Shown here: one piece after another, positions 1 through 7,799 of the stretch
Numbering within the stretch: position 1 is the first letter of the stretch
Layout: each line of letters starts with the position of its first letter
Assembly (NCBI GenBank): GCA_944363995.1
Contig: CALVVV010000018.1
Coordinates: 1-21,117 of the forward strand
Source of the DNA: an uncultured Bacilli bacterium
GTDB lineage: Bacteria; Bacillota_I; Bacilli_A; RF39; UBA660
Direction of reading: 5' to 3'
Length of the DNA: 21,117 nt
Made by a program: the position numbers and the translations under genes
Notes under the pieces: model-generated
The model's input: only the letters and a program-made list of their open reading frames with translations
Told to the model about the DNA's origin: nothing
Databases searched by the model: none

Positions 1-270
1 ACTGGTGTTAATGGTTCCATATTAGTTATTGGACTTTCTGGTATTGTTGGTTGCATTGGTGTTAATGGTTCCATATTAGTTATTGGACTTTCTGGTATTG
101 TTGGTTGCACTGGTGTTAATGGTTCCATATTAGTTATTGGACTTTCTGGTATTGTTGGTTGCATTGGTGTTAATGGTTCCATATTAGTTATTGGACTTTC
201 TGGTATTGTTGGTTGCACTGGTGTTAATGGTTCCATATTAGTTATTGGACTTTCTGGCATTGTTGGTTGC
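1..270 (-). repeat. Tandem 54-bp in-frame coding repeat in the parB/noc gene
   Basis: Five consecutive 54-bp copies start at 1, 55, 109, 163 and 217, and a partial sixth unit begins at 271. Each encodes TPxQPTIPESPITNMEPL. Copies are almost identical: the second base of the forward unit alternates c/t from copy to copy, so x alternates Val and Met. The copy nearest the N-terminus has one more change (Ile to Met). The array runs off the left edge, so the total copy number is unknown. Near-identity implies recent expansion or active homogenisation. Confidence 0.97.
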
Positions 271-1235
271 ACTGGTGTTATACTTAAGTCATTATCATTT
301 TTGTTTATATCTCCAAAAAAATTTTCGAAATTAAATTTTGGCTCTTCAGTTTTATTCACAGGTTCATCAAAAAAATTAAAAAATTTTCCTTCATTTAAAG
401 TTGGTGATTCAGGTTCTGGAGTAGGAATATTAGTAGAGGTTGTTTTCAATAATTCATCCATATTAACTACTGGTTTGGTTGGGGCATTTATATCTTGAGC
501 AGTATTAGCTATTTTATCAATATCCATAAAACCAGGTAACTTAGTTGTATCAATTTCATTTAATTCAATATCTGGAATTTGAACAATTTCTTCATTTAAA
601 AAAGAATCATTTGTTTGTATATTATTATTTTCATTCATCATTTTTTCAATCTCCTCATCTGTTTTTCTCACAGTTAATCTCTCTTTAACAATTCTATTTA
701 GCATAGCTATTTGTTGTTTATCATTTTTTATTTTTAATAATGATCTTGCATGACGTTCTGATATTTTATTTTCTAATAAAGCTTCTTGTACTTCATCAGT
801 TAAATTTAATAATCTTAATGTATTAGCAATTGAAGATTGCGATTTTCCAACTTTTTGAGCTAAATCTTCTTGACTAATATATCCCATATCTAATATTTTT
901 TTATAAGATATAGCTTTTTCAATTGGTGTTAAATCTTCGCGTTGAACATTTTCAATTAATGCAATTTCAACACTATCTTTATCATTCATTTCTGATATTA
1001 TGGCAGGAATTGTCTGTTTACCAGCAACTTTACTCGCTTTATATCTTCTTTCACCAGCTATTATCTCATACTTATCTCCTATTTTACGAACAACAATTGG
1101 TTGAATTACACCATATTTTTTAATTGAAAGTGCTAATTCATTAATTGAATTTTCATCAAATTTAATACGTGGTTGGAAACGGTTTGGCAAGACATCAGAT
1201 ATATTTAATTCTATAACTTTTTTTTCATTTTGCAT
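1..1235 (-). CDS. parB: ParB/Noc-family chromosome partition or nucleoid occlusion protein, 3' end outside window
   Basis: This is a CTP-dependent DNA clamp of the ParB/Noc family. The ATG at 1233-1235 follows a strong AGGAGG Shine-Dalgarno; 411 codons are visible and the frame is still open at base 1. Residues about 7-110 form the CTP-binding domain with GERRYKA (61-67) and ENVQRED (95-101). Residues about 120-165 carry the DNA-binding helix-turn-helix (LAQKVGKSQSSIANTLRLL, then ISERHAR). Position after rsmG and motifs such as PNRFQPR resemble B. subtilis Noc, but the N-terminal amphipathic membrane helix of Noc and the N-terminal ParA-stimulating peptide of ParB are both absent. From about residue 200 the protein is a low-complexity linker with two Phe-rich motifs (KFFNFFDEP, FNFENFFGD), followed by at least five 18-residue Pro-rich repeats in place of a recognisable dimerisation domain. 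Family membership is certain; ParB versus Noc is unresolved. parA and a possible second parB would lie off the left edge. Confidence 0.93.
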   Translation of the reverse strand, partial: MQNEKKVIELNISDVLPNRFQPRIKFDENSINELALSIKKYGVIQPIVVRKIGDKYEIIAGERRYKASKVAGKQTIPAIISEMNDKDSVEIALIENVQREDLTPIEKAISYKKILDMGYISQEDLAQKVGKSQSSIANTLRLLNLTDEVQEALLENKISERHARSLLKIKNDKQQIAMLNRIVKERLTVRKTDEEIEKMMNENNNIQTNDSFLNEEIVQIPDIELNEIDTTKLPGFMDIDKIANTAQDINAPTKPVVNMDELLKTTSTNIPTPEPESPTLNEGKFFNFFDEPVNKTEEPKFNFENFFGDINKNDNDLSITPVQPTMPESPITNMEPLTPVQPTIPESPITNMEPLTPMQPTIPESPITNMEPLTPVQPTIPESPITNMEPLTPMQPTIPESPITNMEPLTP

Positions 1236-1267
1236 GAAAAAACCCCTCCTAATTCTTTTATAAATAA

Positions 1268-1324
1268 ATAATACTACATTTTGGAAAATTATGCAATAGT
1301 TTTTGGGAAATATTTGGGAAATAT
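1268..1324 (-). promoter_or_regulatory. Promoter of the parB/noc gene with operator-like repeats
   Basis: On the minus strand TTGCAT (1291-1296) and TATTAT (1268-1273) are separated by exactly 17 bp, about 35-55 bp upstream of the start codon. An imperfect palindrome ATTTTGGAAAAT (1278-1289) fills the spacer. Two direct copies of TTTGGGAAAT (ending at 1311 and 1322, 11 bp apart) lie just upstream of the -35. These resemble a binding site for an autoregulator, but which protein binds is not visible. Confidence 0.6.
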
Positions 1325-1339
1325 AAAAAAACACTAGAA

Positions 1340-2044
1340 TTATAATGGTTTGTTTTTTATTTCACTATATTTTCTAGGATATTTATTTTTTGTTTTTTTA
1401 TTCTTTTTTATTTTTATTATTGTTCTTAAACTATCTTCTTTTGGTAAATTAAAAACTGTTTGATTAACTATTTGGGCATCTAAAATTTTTAAAGATTGTA
1501 TACTATTTTTAATCTCCTCATTTGAATTTGCTTTCATAGCAATAAAATATCCATCTATCTTTGTAATAGGAATACAATATTCCAATAATATATTTAGCGA
1601 AGCAACAGCACGGGCTACTACAATGTCAAATTTTTCTCGATTGTTTATCCCATATTCTTCAATTCTTGTATGAATTGTTTGAATGTTTTTTAGTTGTAGT
1701 TTTTTTATTACTTCATCAAGAAATTTAATTCTTTTATTCAAAGAATCAATTAATGTTATTTTTAAATGAGGATACATTATTTTTAAAACAATTCCTGGAA
1801 ATCCTGCACCTGAACCAACATCACATAAATTATCTATATCGTGTAAATTAATTACCTTTGTAATAGTTAAACTATCATAAAAATGTTTTAAATAAATTTC
1901 TTCTTTTGTTGTTATTGCTGTTAAATTCATCACTTTATTCCACTGAATTAATAAATTATAATAATCTTCTAATTGTTTTAATTGTTTTTCAGATATTTTT
2001 ACATTAATTATATTTAATTGTTCTATAAATTCTTCTTTTGTCAT
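1340..2044 (-). CDS. rsmG: 16S rRNA (guanine527-N7)-methyltransferase RsmG (GidB)
   Basis: RsmG transfers a methyl group from SAM to N7 of G527 in the 530 loop of 16S rRNA. The 234-residue length fits the family. The Rossmann SAM-binding motif DVGSGAGFPG is at residues 75-84, preceded by the family signature NLTAI (40-44), and followed by VVARAVASLNILLEY and a strand with IAMKA. The basic C-terminus ending KNKPL resembles the usual YPRKxGxPxKxPL tail. The ATG starts two bases after the mnmG stop, with only a weak AAAGAG Shine-Dalgarno, which suggests translational coupling to mnmG. It is the third gene of an mnmE-mnmG-rsmG run. No hairpin terminator is visible downstream, so some transcripts may continue into the parB/noc gene. 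Confidence 0.97.
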   Translation of the reverse strand: MTKEEFIEQLNIINVKISEKQLKQLEDYYNLLIQWNKVMNLTAITTKEEIYLKHFYDSLTITKVINLHDIDNLCDVGSGAGFPGIVLKIMYPHLKITLIDSLNKRIKFLDEVIKKLQLKNIQTIHTRIEEYGINNREKFDIVVARAVASLNILLEYCIPITKIDGYFIAMKANSNEEIKNSIQSLKILDAQIVNQTVFNLPKEDSLRTIIKIKKNKKTKNKYPRKYSEIKNKPL

Positions 2045-2046
2045 TT

Positions 2047-3894
2047 TTAATACTCTTTCTTTATATAAATACTTAATATTGATATATCAGCTGGATTTAC
2101 ACCACTTATCCTAATAGCTTGACCAATTGAAGTAGGGCGAACCTCATTTAATTTTTGACGGGCTTCTGAGGCTAAATTAGGTATATCATTATAATCGATA
2201 TCATCTGGTATTTTTTTATTTTCTAAATTAATTAATTTTTGTGCTTCTTTAGTAGCTTTATTAATATATCCTTCATATTTAATATTTAATTCTACTTGTT
2301 CAATTATTTCATCATCATAATCAAAGGTATAATTCATTTTAGATAAAGTTATTTCGGGTCTTCTTAATAAGTCATATAAACTTATACCATCTTTTAAAGG
2401 TGTACTACCTAAACTAATCAATAAATCATTAGAAGTTGGCGTAATTTTAACACTTTTTAATTTATCTTTTAATTCTGCAATTTTATTTATTTTATCTATT
2501 AATTTATTATGTCTTTCTTCATCTATTAAACCAACTTGATATCCATATTCTCTTAATCTTAAATCAGCATTATCGTGTCTTAATAATAAACGATATTCAG
2601 CTCTTGAAGTTAGTAATCGATATGGATCTCTTACACCTTTAGTAACTAAATCATCAATTAAAACACCAATATAAGCTTCATTTCTTTTTAATATCAATGG
2701 TTCTTTATTTTCTAGTTTTAAACTGGCATTTATACCAGCCATTAATCCTTGACAAGCAGCTTCTTCATAACCACTAGTACCGTTTATTTGACCAGCTGTA
2801 TATAAATTTTCAATTATTTTTGTTTCTAATGATCTTTTTATTTGAGTTGGATATATGGCATCATATTCGATAGCATAGGCATATTTGTTAATAACTGCAT
2901 TCTCTAAGCCAGGTAGGCTATGAACCATTTGTTCTTGGACATATGTAGGCATACTTGTTGAAAAACCTTGTAAATATATATCATCATAATATAAACTTTC
3001 TGGTTCTAAAAATAATTGATGTCTTTCTTTATCTTTAAATCTAACTATTTTATCTTCAATCGAAGGACAATATCTAGGACCAATGCCAGTTATATCATCT
3101 AATCCACCATACATACTTGATTTATTTAAGTTATCTAAAATTATTTTATGGGTTAGGGGAGTTGTATAGATTAAATGACAAGGTATTTGTTCTTCTATTT
3201 TATATTGCGGTTCATTATCAAAACTAAATGTGTGATATTCTGAATCACCATTTTCAATTTGTGTTTTAGAAAAATCAATACTATCTTTAGCTATTCTTTG
3301 TGGAGTACCTGTTTTAAGTCTAATTATTTTAAAACCATATTTTTTTAAATTATCACTTAAATGATTACTTGGTTTCTCACCATGAGGACCTTCTCTTGTT
3401 CTTGTATCACCAATTAAAATATCAGATTTTAAATAAGTACCTGTAGTTAAGATAACTATTTTAGATGTTATTTTTTCACCATTTTCAGTTATAACACCAA
3501 CTACCTTACCATCTTCAATTATTAAGTCTTCAATTATTACTTCTTTTAAAGTTAAATTAGGTGTTTCATTTAATAATTTTAACATTTGCTGTGGATAAGT
3601 TATTTTATCGGCTTGGGCACGTAAAGCTCTTACAGCTGGACCTTTAGCATAATTCAACATTTTAATTTGTAATAAACTTTGATCGGCTATTTTTCCCATA
3701 GCACCACCTAAAGCATCGATTTCTCTTACGACAATACCTTTAGCTGAACCACCGATTGAAGGATTACAAGGCATAGTTGCAATATTATTAATACGACCTG
3801 TTACTAATAATGTTTTATGATTTTTATTAGCACACGCTAAAGCGGCTTCACAACCGGCATGACCTCCACCAACAACGATTACTTCATATTCCAT
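2047..3894 (-). CDS. mnmG: tRNA uridine-5-carboxymethylaminomethyl modification enzyme MnmG (GidA)
   Basis: MnmG is the FAD-dependent partner of MnmE; together they install carboxymethylaminomethyl groups on wobble U34 of certain tRNAs. The FAD-binding motif VVGGGHAGCEAA lies at residues 7-18, and family blocks MPCNPSIGGSAKG, TGTYL, TGTPQRI, GIGPRYCPSIEDK and GTSGYEEAACQGLMAGINA follow in the expected order. I placed the start at the ATG at 3892-3894 because it follows the Shine-Dalgarno AGGTGAT at the right distance. An in-frame TTG eight codons upstream lies inside the mnmE end and lacks such a site. The resulting 615 residues match the family. mnmE ends 8 bp upstream, so the two are surely co-transcribed. 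Confidence 0.98.
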   Translation of the reverse strand: MEYEVIVVGGGHAGCEAALACANKNHKTLLVTGRINNIATMPCNPSIGGSAKGIVVREIDALGGAMGKIADQSLLQIKMLNYAKGPAVRALRAQADKITYPQQMLKLLNETPNLTLKEVIIEDLIIEDGKVVGVITENGEKITSKIVILTTGTYLKSDILIGDTRTREGPHGEKPSNHLSDNLKKYGFKIIRLKTGTPQRIAKDSIDFSKTQIENGDSEYHTFSFDNEPQYKIEEQIPCHLIYTTPLTHKIILDNLNKSSMYGGLDDITGIGPRYCPSIEDKIVRFKDKERHQLFLEPESLYYDDIYLQGFSTSMPTYVQEQMVHSLPGLENAVINKYAYAIEYDAIYPTQIKRSLETKIIENLYTAGQINGTSGYEEAACQGLMAGINASLKLENKEPLILKRNEAYIGVLIDDLVTKGVRDPYRLLTSRAEYRLLLRHDNADLRLREYGYQVGLIDEERHNKLIDKINKIAELKDKLKSVKITPTSNDLLISLGSTPLKDGISLYDLLRRPEITLSKMNYTFDYDDEIIEQVELNIKYEGYINKATKEAQKLINLENKKIPDDIDYNDIPNLASEARQKLNEVRPTSIGQAIRISGVNPADISILSIYIKKEY

Positions 3895-3902
3895 TTTATC
3901 AC

Positions 3903-5258
3903 CTACTTTCCTAAACAAAATTGACTAAATAATTGATCTATTAATTCTTCTTCATATGTAACACCAATAATACTACCTAATAAATTCCAAACATTTTTTA
4001 AATCTATTTCTAACATATCTATAGGCAAATTATTACCTATACCCATTTTAATATCAGTAATTGTATTAAGTGATTGCTTTAATAAAGATATAGATCTAGC
4101 ATTAGTTAGATAAGTTAAATCAGAAGTTTCAATTTTATCTAAATTAAAAATAGTTTTAATTTTATTTTTTAATTCATCAATACCTTCATTATTTAAAGCA
4201 CTAATATAAATTAATTTAGATTCTTCTAATTTACTTATATCTAGTTTATTTTCTAAATCATTTTTATTAATAACTATTAAATAATTTTTATTTTTAATTT
4301 TATCTAATAATTCTAAATCTTCATTATTTAATTCTTCATTATTATTAAGTAATAATAATACCAAATCAGAATTATTCATTAAATCAATACTCTTATTAAC
4401 ACCAATACTTTCAACTTTATCATTAGTTTCTCTGATACCTGCTGTATCAATCAAATTAACTATTATGCCATCGATACTTATTGTACCTTCAACACAATCA
4501 CGAGTAGTACCAGCTATATCAGTTACAATAGCTTTATTATCCTCTAATAAACAGTTTAATAAACTACTTTTACCAACATTTGGTCTTCCTATTAAAGCCA
4601 CATTAATGCCTTCCTTAACAATTTTACCATTTTCACTTTTATTAAGAATTGTTTTAATTTTAGCTTCTATATCAGATATTCTATCACCTAACATTTTAGT
4701 AGTCATTTCTTCAATATCTTCATATTCGGGATAATCAATATTAACCTCAATATTAGCTAATATTTCAATAATAGATTGCCTTAAATCTTTAATTAATTGT
4801 GATGTACTGCCATTAACTTGATTGATAGCTAAATTACGTGATATTTCTGTTTTAGAATTAATTAAATCCATAATACCTTCGGCTTCTATTAAATCAATTC
4901 TACCATTTAAAAAAGCTCGTTTCGTAAATTCACCAGGTTCAGCTAACCTGCATCCATTATTTAATAATAATTCTAAAACTTTATTAGTAGTAGCTATACC
5001 ACCGTGGCAATTTATTTCAACTACATCTTCTTTTGTAAAAGTTTTAGGCGCTTTCATAACTGATATTAAAACTTCATCGACTATTTTATTATCCTCAAGT
5101 ATATAATCATAATTAATTGTATGAGTTGCTACTTTGTCTAATTTTTTAAATTTAGTTATTCTATTTACAATATTTATTGCTTCATTACCACTTACTCTAA
5201 TTATTGATATAGCACCAACACCTAAAGCTGTGGATATTGCTACGATTGTATCTTCCAT
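3903..5258 (-). CDS. mnmE: tRNA modification GTPase MnmE (TrmE)
   Basis: MnmE is the potassium-stimulated GTPase that works with MnmG on tRNA wobble uridine. The 451-residue protein has the N-terminal tetrahydrofolate-binding domain (about 1-118), a helical domain, and an inserted G domain. The G domain has G1 GRPNVGKS at 224-231, G2 TDIAGTTRD at 246-254, G3 DTAG at 271-274 and G4 NKND near 332. The C-terminus ends FCLGK, a conservative form of the FCIGK motif whose cysteine is conserved. The gene starts 4 bp after the TGA of the HD-domain gene, and its Shine-Dalgarno overlaps the end of that gene. Nothing is unusual in the protein. Confidence 0.98.
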   Translation of the reverse strand: MEDTIVAISTALGVGAISIIRVSGNEAINIVNRITKFKKLDKVATHTINYDYILEDNKIVDEVLISVMKAPKTFTKEDVVEINCHGGIATTNKVLELLLNNGCRLAEPGEFTKRAFLNGRIDLIEAEGIMDLINSKTEISRNLAINQVNGSTSQLIKDLRQSIIEILANIEVNIDYPEYEDIEEMTTKMLGDRISDIEAKIKTILNKSENGKIVKEGINVALIGRPNVGKSSLLNCLLEDNKAIVTDIAGTTRDCVEGTISIDGIIVNLIDTAGIRETNDKVESIGVNKSIDLMNNSDLVLLLLNNNEELNNEDLELLDKIKNKNYLIVINKNDLENKLDISKLEESKLIYISALNNEGIDELKNKIKTIFNLDKIETSDLTYLTNARSISLLKQSLNTITDIKMGIGNNLPIDMLEIDLKNVWNLLGSIIGVTYEEELIDQLFSQFCLGK

Positions 5259-5262
5259 ATCA

Positions 5263-5778
5263 TCACTTCTTTCTCAAACCTATATATTTATACCATTCTT
5301 TAGGTGTTTTAAACACTTCTAAAGAACAATATTTATCGACAAAACAAATTAACCAACTTTCATAATAAAATGGGGGAATAAAATTTAATGGAAACATATG
5401 TCTTTTAATTATATTAGCCACTTTTTTATCAACTAATTCTGGAAATAATCTTTTAGAATTTTCTAAAGCTTCACTAGCATGAACAAAACCGTGTTGTTTT
5501 CTTAATGGCATTTTACTTTTATTTAACTGCCAGTCATTATAATAAAAATCGTGTAATAATCCGCCAATAGCTGCAGCTTTATAATCTAGCTTTAATTTTT
5601 TAGCTAAATGGTAAGATTTTACCGAAACCATTAAACTATGACCATAAACAGAGCGATGTTCGTGATGATTATAATTTTTTCTTTTAATAAATTCTTCATT
5701 AGTAATTATTGGATTAATTATACTTAAATATTCATCATCTAATTCTTCTAGTATTTTACTTGGTAATTGTTCAGACAT
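5263..5778 (-). CDS. HD-domain phosphohydrolase-like protein, substrate unknown
   Basis: A 171-residue single-domain HD-superfamily protein. The likely metal ligands are visible in order: H47 (YGHSLMVS), the HD pair H76-D77 (GGLLHDFYY), further histidines at 96, 100 and 127, and D148 (FVDKYC). Short HD proteins of this type are metal-dependent phosphohydrolases, but no substrate can be assigned from sequence. The start is the ATG at 5776-5778 behind AGAAAGGAT. It ends with TGA 4 bp before mnmE and starts 16 bp after the ATPase gene, so it lies in the same transcription unit as both. This gene is not in the classical B. subtilis jag-mnmE interval. A role linked to tRNA modification would be only a guess from position. 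Confidence 0.85.
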   Translation of the reverse strand: MSEQLPSKILEELDDEYLSIINPIITNEEFIKRKNYNHHEHRSVYGHSLMVSVKSYHLAKKLKLDYKAAAIGGLLHDFYYNDWQLNKSKMPLRKQHGFVHASEALENSKRLFPELVDKKVANIIKRHMFPLNFIPPFYYESWLICFVDKYCSLEVFKTPKEWYKYIGLRKK

Positions 5779-5794
5779 AAATTAATCCTTTCTA

Positions 5795-7072
5795 CTAATC
5801 TTTAAGGGATGTTATAGGAATAACATAAACTTCATCTTCTCTTTGATATGCCGCATCGATTACTCCACAAATAACACACAAAGATTTTGGCTCTTTTCCA
5901 CCATTTTCCTTTATTTTTTCTTTAATATCTATTAACTTTTTTGCAGCTTCTTCTACTTGATATGCACCAAGTTTTATTTCAAAAGCACACCATTCACCAT
6001 CATTTAATTCAATTATTAAATCAATTTCATTATCATTATAATCTTGATAATGATAACATTTAGCATCGATTGCTTCAGCATATATTTTTAAATCTCTTTC
6101 AACCATTGCTTCAAACATAAATCCAAAAGTATTAAGGTCATTAATTAACTTATCAACTGTTAAATTTAAAATTGCACACGATAATGAAGGATCAACAAAA
6201 TGTCTTTTTTCAGCTTGTTTTACTCTAATTTTAGATCTTATATTTAGAGAATATGGCTCATCATTATCAATTAAAAATATTTTATCTAAGGCATTTAAAT
6301 ATGAAGATATTGTTTTTTTATCAATGTTCTCATTATTATTATCTAAAATATCATTTATAATTGTATTATTAGACGCAGTAGTTGATTCATTTCTAGCTAG
6401 TGATTTTAATAATAAATTAATTTTATGTTTATCTCTTTCTACACCATCTAATTTATACAAATCATTATCAACAATTAATTTTAAATATTGTTTTATTTTT
6501 TTTTGTGAATTTTCGCAAGTATCATTAATATTAGCTGGCCAACCACCACGAATTAACAATTCAGCTAATTTTTTTAATGTTGTTTTTTTATTTGCTTTAG
6601 CAATTTTTTTCCCAGCGCATATGTCTTTAAGCGAAACTATGCCTGTTGAATCACCTGATTCATATAGTGACATCGTTCTTAAATAAATTTTGCCAAATCT
6701 ACCTGCACCACTATGTAAAATAGCTTGACGATTAGGAGTTGATGAACCTGTTAAAATATACTGTCCACGCAAGCCTGTTTTATCAACATCATTTCTTATA
6801 GCATCCCATAAATTTGTTGCTTCTTGCCATTCATCAATAAGTTTTGGTTTTTCTCCATCCATAATTATTTCAGGGGAAATTTTAGCAATATTGATATCTT
6901 TCGATTCCACACCAGTTTCATTTAATAACATCGTTTCACTTTTAGCGTGATATCTTCCTAACCAAGTTTTTCCACAGTATTTTGGTCCTTCTATTACAAC
7001 AGCACCGAATAATTTTAAATATTCTTCTACTTGTTTATCTGCAATTCTTTTTTTATAACTTGGAATATTCAT
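5795..7072 (-). CDS. AAA-family ATPase with C-terminal DUF4143 nuclease-like domain
   Basis: This belongs to the AAA_14/DUF4143 class of ATP-binding proteins, which are widespread, mobile and mostly uncharacterised. Numbered from the chosen start, the Walker A motif GPKYCGKT is at 29-36, Walker B-like KLIDEW near 77-82, and a sensor-like ILTGSS near 106-111. The C-terminal DUF4143 region has VDPSLSCAIL, GFMFEAMVERDL, then NEIDLIIE and CAFEIKLG. The last two resemble the D...ExK core of restriction-endonuclease-like folds. The chosen ATG (7070-7072) follows AGAGGTG; a GTG three codons upstream lies inside that ribosome-binding site. The gene has its own consensus promoter preceded by three 23-bp-spaced repeats. 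It interrupts the usual jag-mnmE neighbourhood, so it is probably acquired. Function is unknown. Confidence 0.9.
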   Translation of the reverse strand: MNIPSYKKRIADKQVEEYLKLFGAVVIEGPKYCGKTWLGRYHAKSETMLLNETGVESKDINIAKISPEIIMDGEKPKLIDEWQEATNLWDAIRNDVDKTGLRGQYILTGSSTPNRQAILHSGAGRFGKIYLRTMSLYESGDSTGIVSLKDICAGKKIAKANKKTTLKKLAELLIRGGWPANINDTCENSQKKIKQYLKLIVDNDLYKLDGVERDKHKINLLLKSLARNESTTASNNTIINDILDNNNENIDKKTISSYLNALDKIFLIDNDEPYSLNIRSKIRVKQAEKRHFVDPSLSCAILNLTVDKLINDLNTFGFMFEAMVERDLKIYAEAIDAKCYHYQDYNDNEIDLIIELNDGEWCAFEIKLGAYQVEEAAKKLIDIKEKIKENGGKEPKSLCVICGVIDAAYQREDEVYVIPITSLKD

Positions 7073-7096
7073 ATTTTTCACCTCTCATTAATTTAA

Positions 7097-7125
7097 ATTA
7101 TATATATTATTTTAAGAAAAGTCAA
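7097..7125 (-). promoter_or_regulatory. Promoter of the ATPase-HD-mnmE-mnmG-rsmG unit
   Basis: On the minus strand TTGACT (7120-7125), a 17-bp spacer and a perfect TATAAT (7097-7102) lie about 25 bp upstream of the ATPase start codon. No terminator is visible before rsmG, so this promoter probably contributes to expression of the tRNA-modification genes as well. Confidence 0.8.
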
Positions 7126-7129
7126 TATT

Positions 7130-7185
7130 CATTGGACCATTTTTTTTATTTTCATTGGACCACTTTTTTTAAAATTAATGGACCA
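7130..7185 (-). repeat. Three TGGTCCA repeats at exact 23-bp intervals upstream of the ATPase promoter
   Basis: The forward strand reads CATTGGACCA at 7130-7139 and 7153-7162, and TAATGGACCA at 7176-7185. The period is exactly 23 bp, about two helical turns, with T/A-rich filler. The set lies directly upstream of the -35 box, the usual place for an activator or a cooperative repressor. Confidence 0.85.
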
Positions 7186-7188
7186 AAT

Positions 7189-7208
7189 AAAAAAGACTAT
7201 TAGTCTTT
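7189..7208 (-). terminator. Rho-independent terminator of the rpmH-rnpA-yidC-jag operon
   Basis: On the minus strand AAAGACT-AAT-AGTCTTT forms a 7-bp stem with a 3-nt loop and runs into six T. The jag stop codon TAA lies inside the hairpin, an economical arrangement. Confidence 0.8.
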
Positions 7209-7799
7209 AATTTTTATAACTGTATATCTATTAGGTGTTTCACCATAACTAACAGATTGTAATCCTTCAAACTCTGCTACAATAGAATGAACTATTCTTC
7301 TTTCATAAGAATTCATCGGATCTAATTTAACTTCTACTTTAGTTTTTAAAACTTCTTTACATATTTTCTTTATTTCATATTCTAAATTTTTTGATTTTTT
7401 TTCTTTATAATTACTTACGTCGACCATTATTCTTAAATTAAATTTATTTAATTCTTTAAATGTTTGTCTTAAAATTAATTGAATAGCATTTAATGTTTTT
7501 CCATCTTTACCAATTAAAATATTATTATTATCACTTACTAATAAAATATCAATGTTTTTATCTTCGATTTTTATTTCGTAATTAATTTCTAAATTCATAT
7601 TTTTACTTAATTCTTTAATAAATTTTTTTATTTCATTAATTATTTCTTCTTTAGTAATTGCTTCTAATTGGTATTTTTTTCCTTTAAATAAACCACTTTC
7701 TAATTCTTTTGATGCAATATAAGCATCTTTTAATTCATTATTACATTGTTCTTTTAATGTTTCAATATTTTTTCCTTCATATTTATGCAATGTGATCAT
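7200..7799 (-). CDS. jag: KhpB/Jag, KH and R3H domain RNA-binding protein
   Basis: Jag (KhpB) is a cytoplasmic RNA-binding protein; in other Firmicutes it pairs with KhpA and affects cell elongation and division. The 199-residue protein has the Jag-N domain (about 1-50), a basic linker, a KH domain with the GxxG loop IGKDGKT (96-102), and a C-terminal R3H domain with MNSYERRIVHSIV, where the Arg-x3-His core is present. The start overlaps the yidC end by 17 bp. A Shine-Dalgarno AAGGAGA within yidC supports this start and implies translational coupling. It is the last gene of the operon; the terminator overlaps its stop codon. Confidence 0.95.
   Translation of the reverse strand: MITLHKYEGKNIETLKEQCNNELKDAYIASKELESGLFKGKKYQLEAITKEEIINEIKKFIKELSKNMNLEINYEIKIEDKNIDILLVSDNNNILIGKDGKTLNAIQLILRQTFKELNKFNLRIMVDVSNYKEKKSKNLEYEIKKICKEVLKTKVEVKLDPMNSYERRIVHSIVAEFEGLQSVSYGETPNRYTVIKIKD

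Noticed and set aside
301..1123. Plus-strand ORFs at 301-498 and 923-1123
   Set aside because: They are shadows on the opposite strand of the parB/noc gene, whose protein motifs are clear; no ribosome-binding site supports them.
3895..3918. Upstream TTG start giving MnmG eight more residues
   Set aside because: It overlaps the mnmE end, lacks a ribosome-binding site, and the downstream ATG has AGGTGAT and the conserved MxYxVIVVGGG start.
4465..5322. Plus-strand ORFs across mnmE
   Set aside because: They are antisense shadows of a well-recognised gene with all GTPase motifs.
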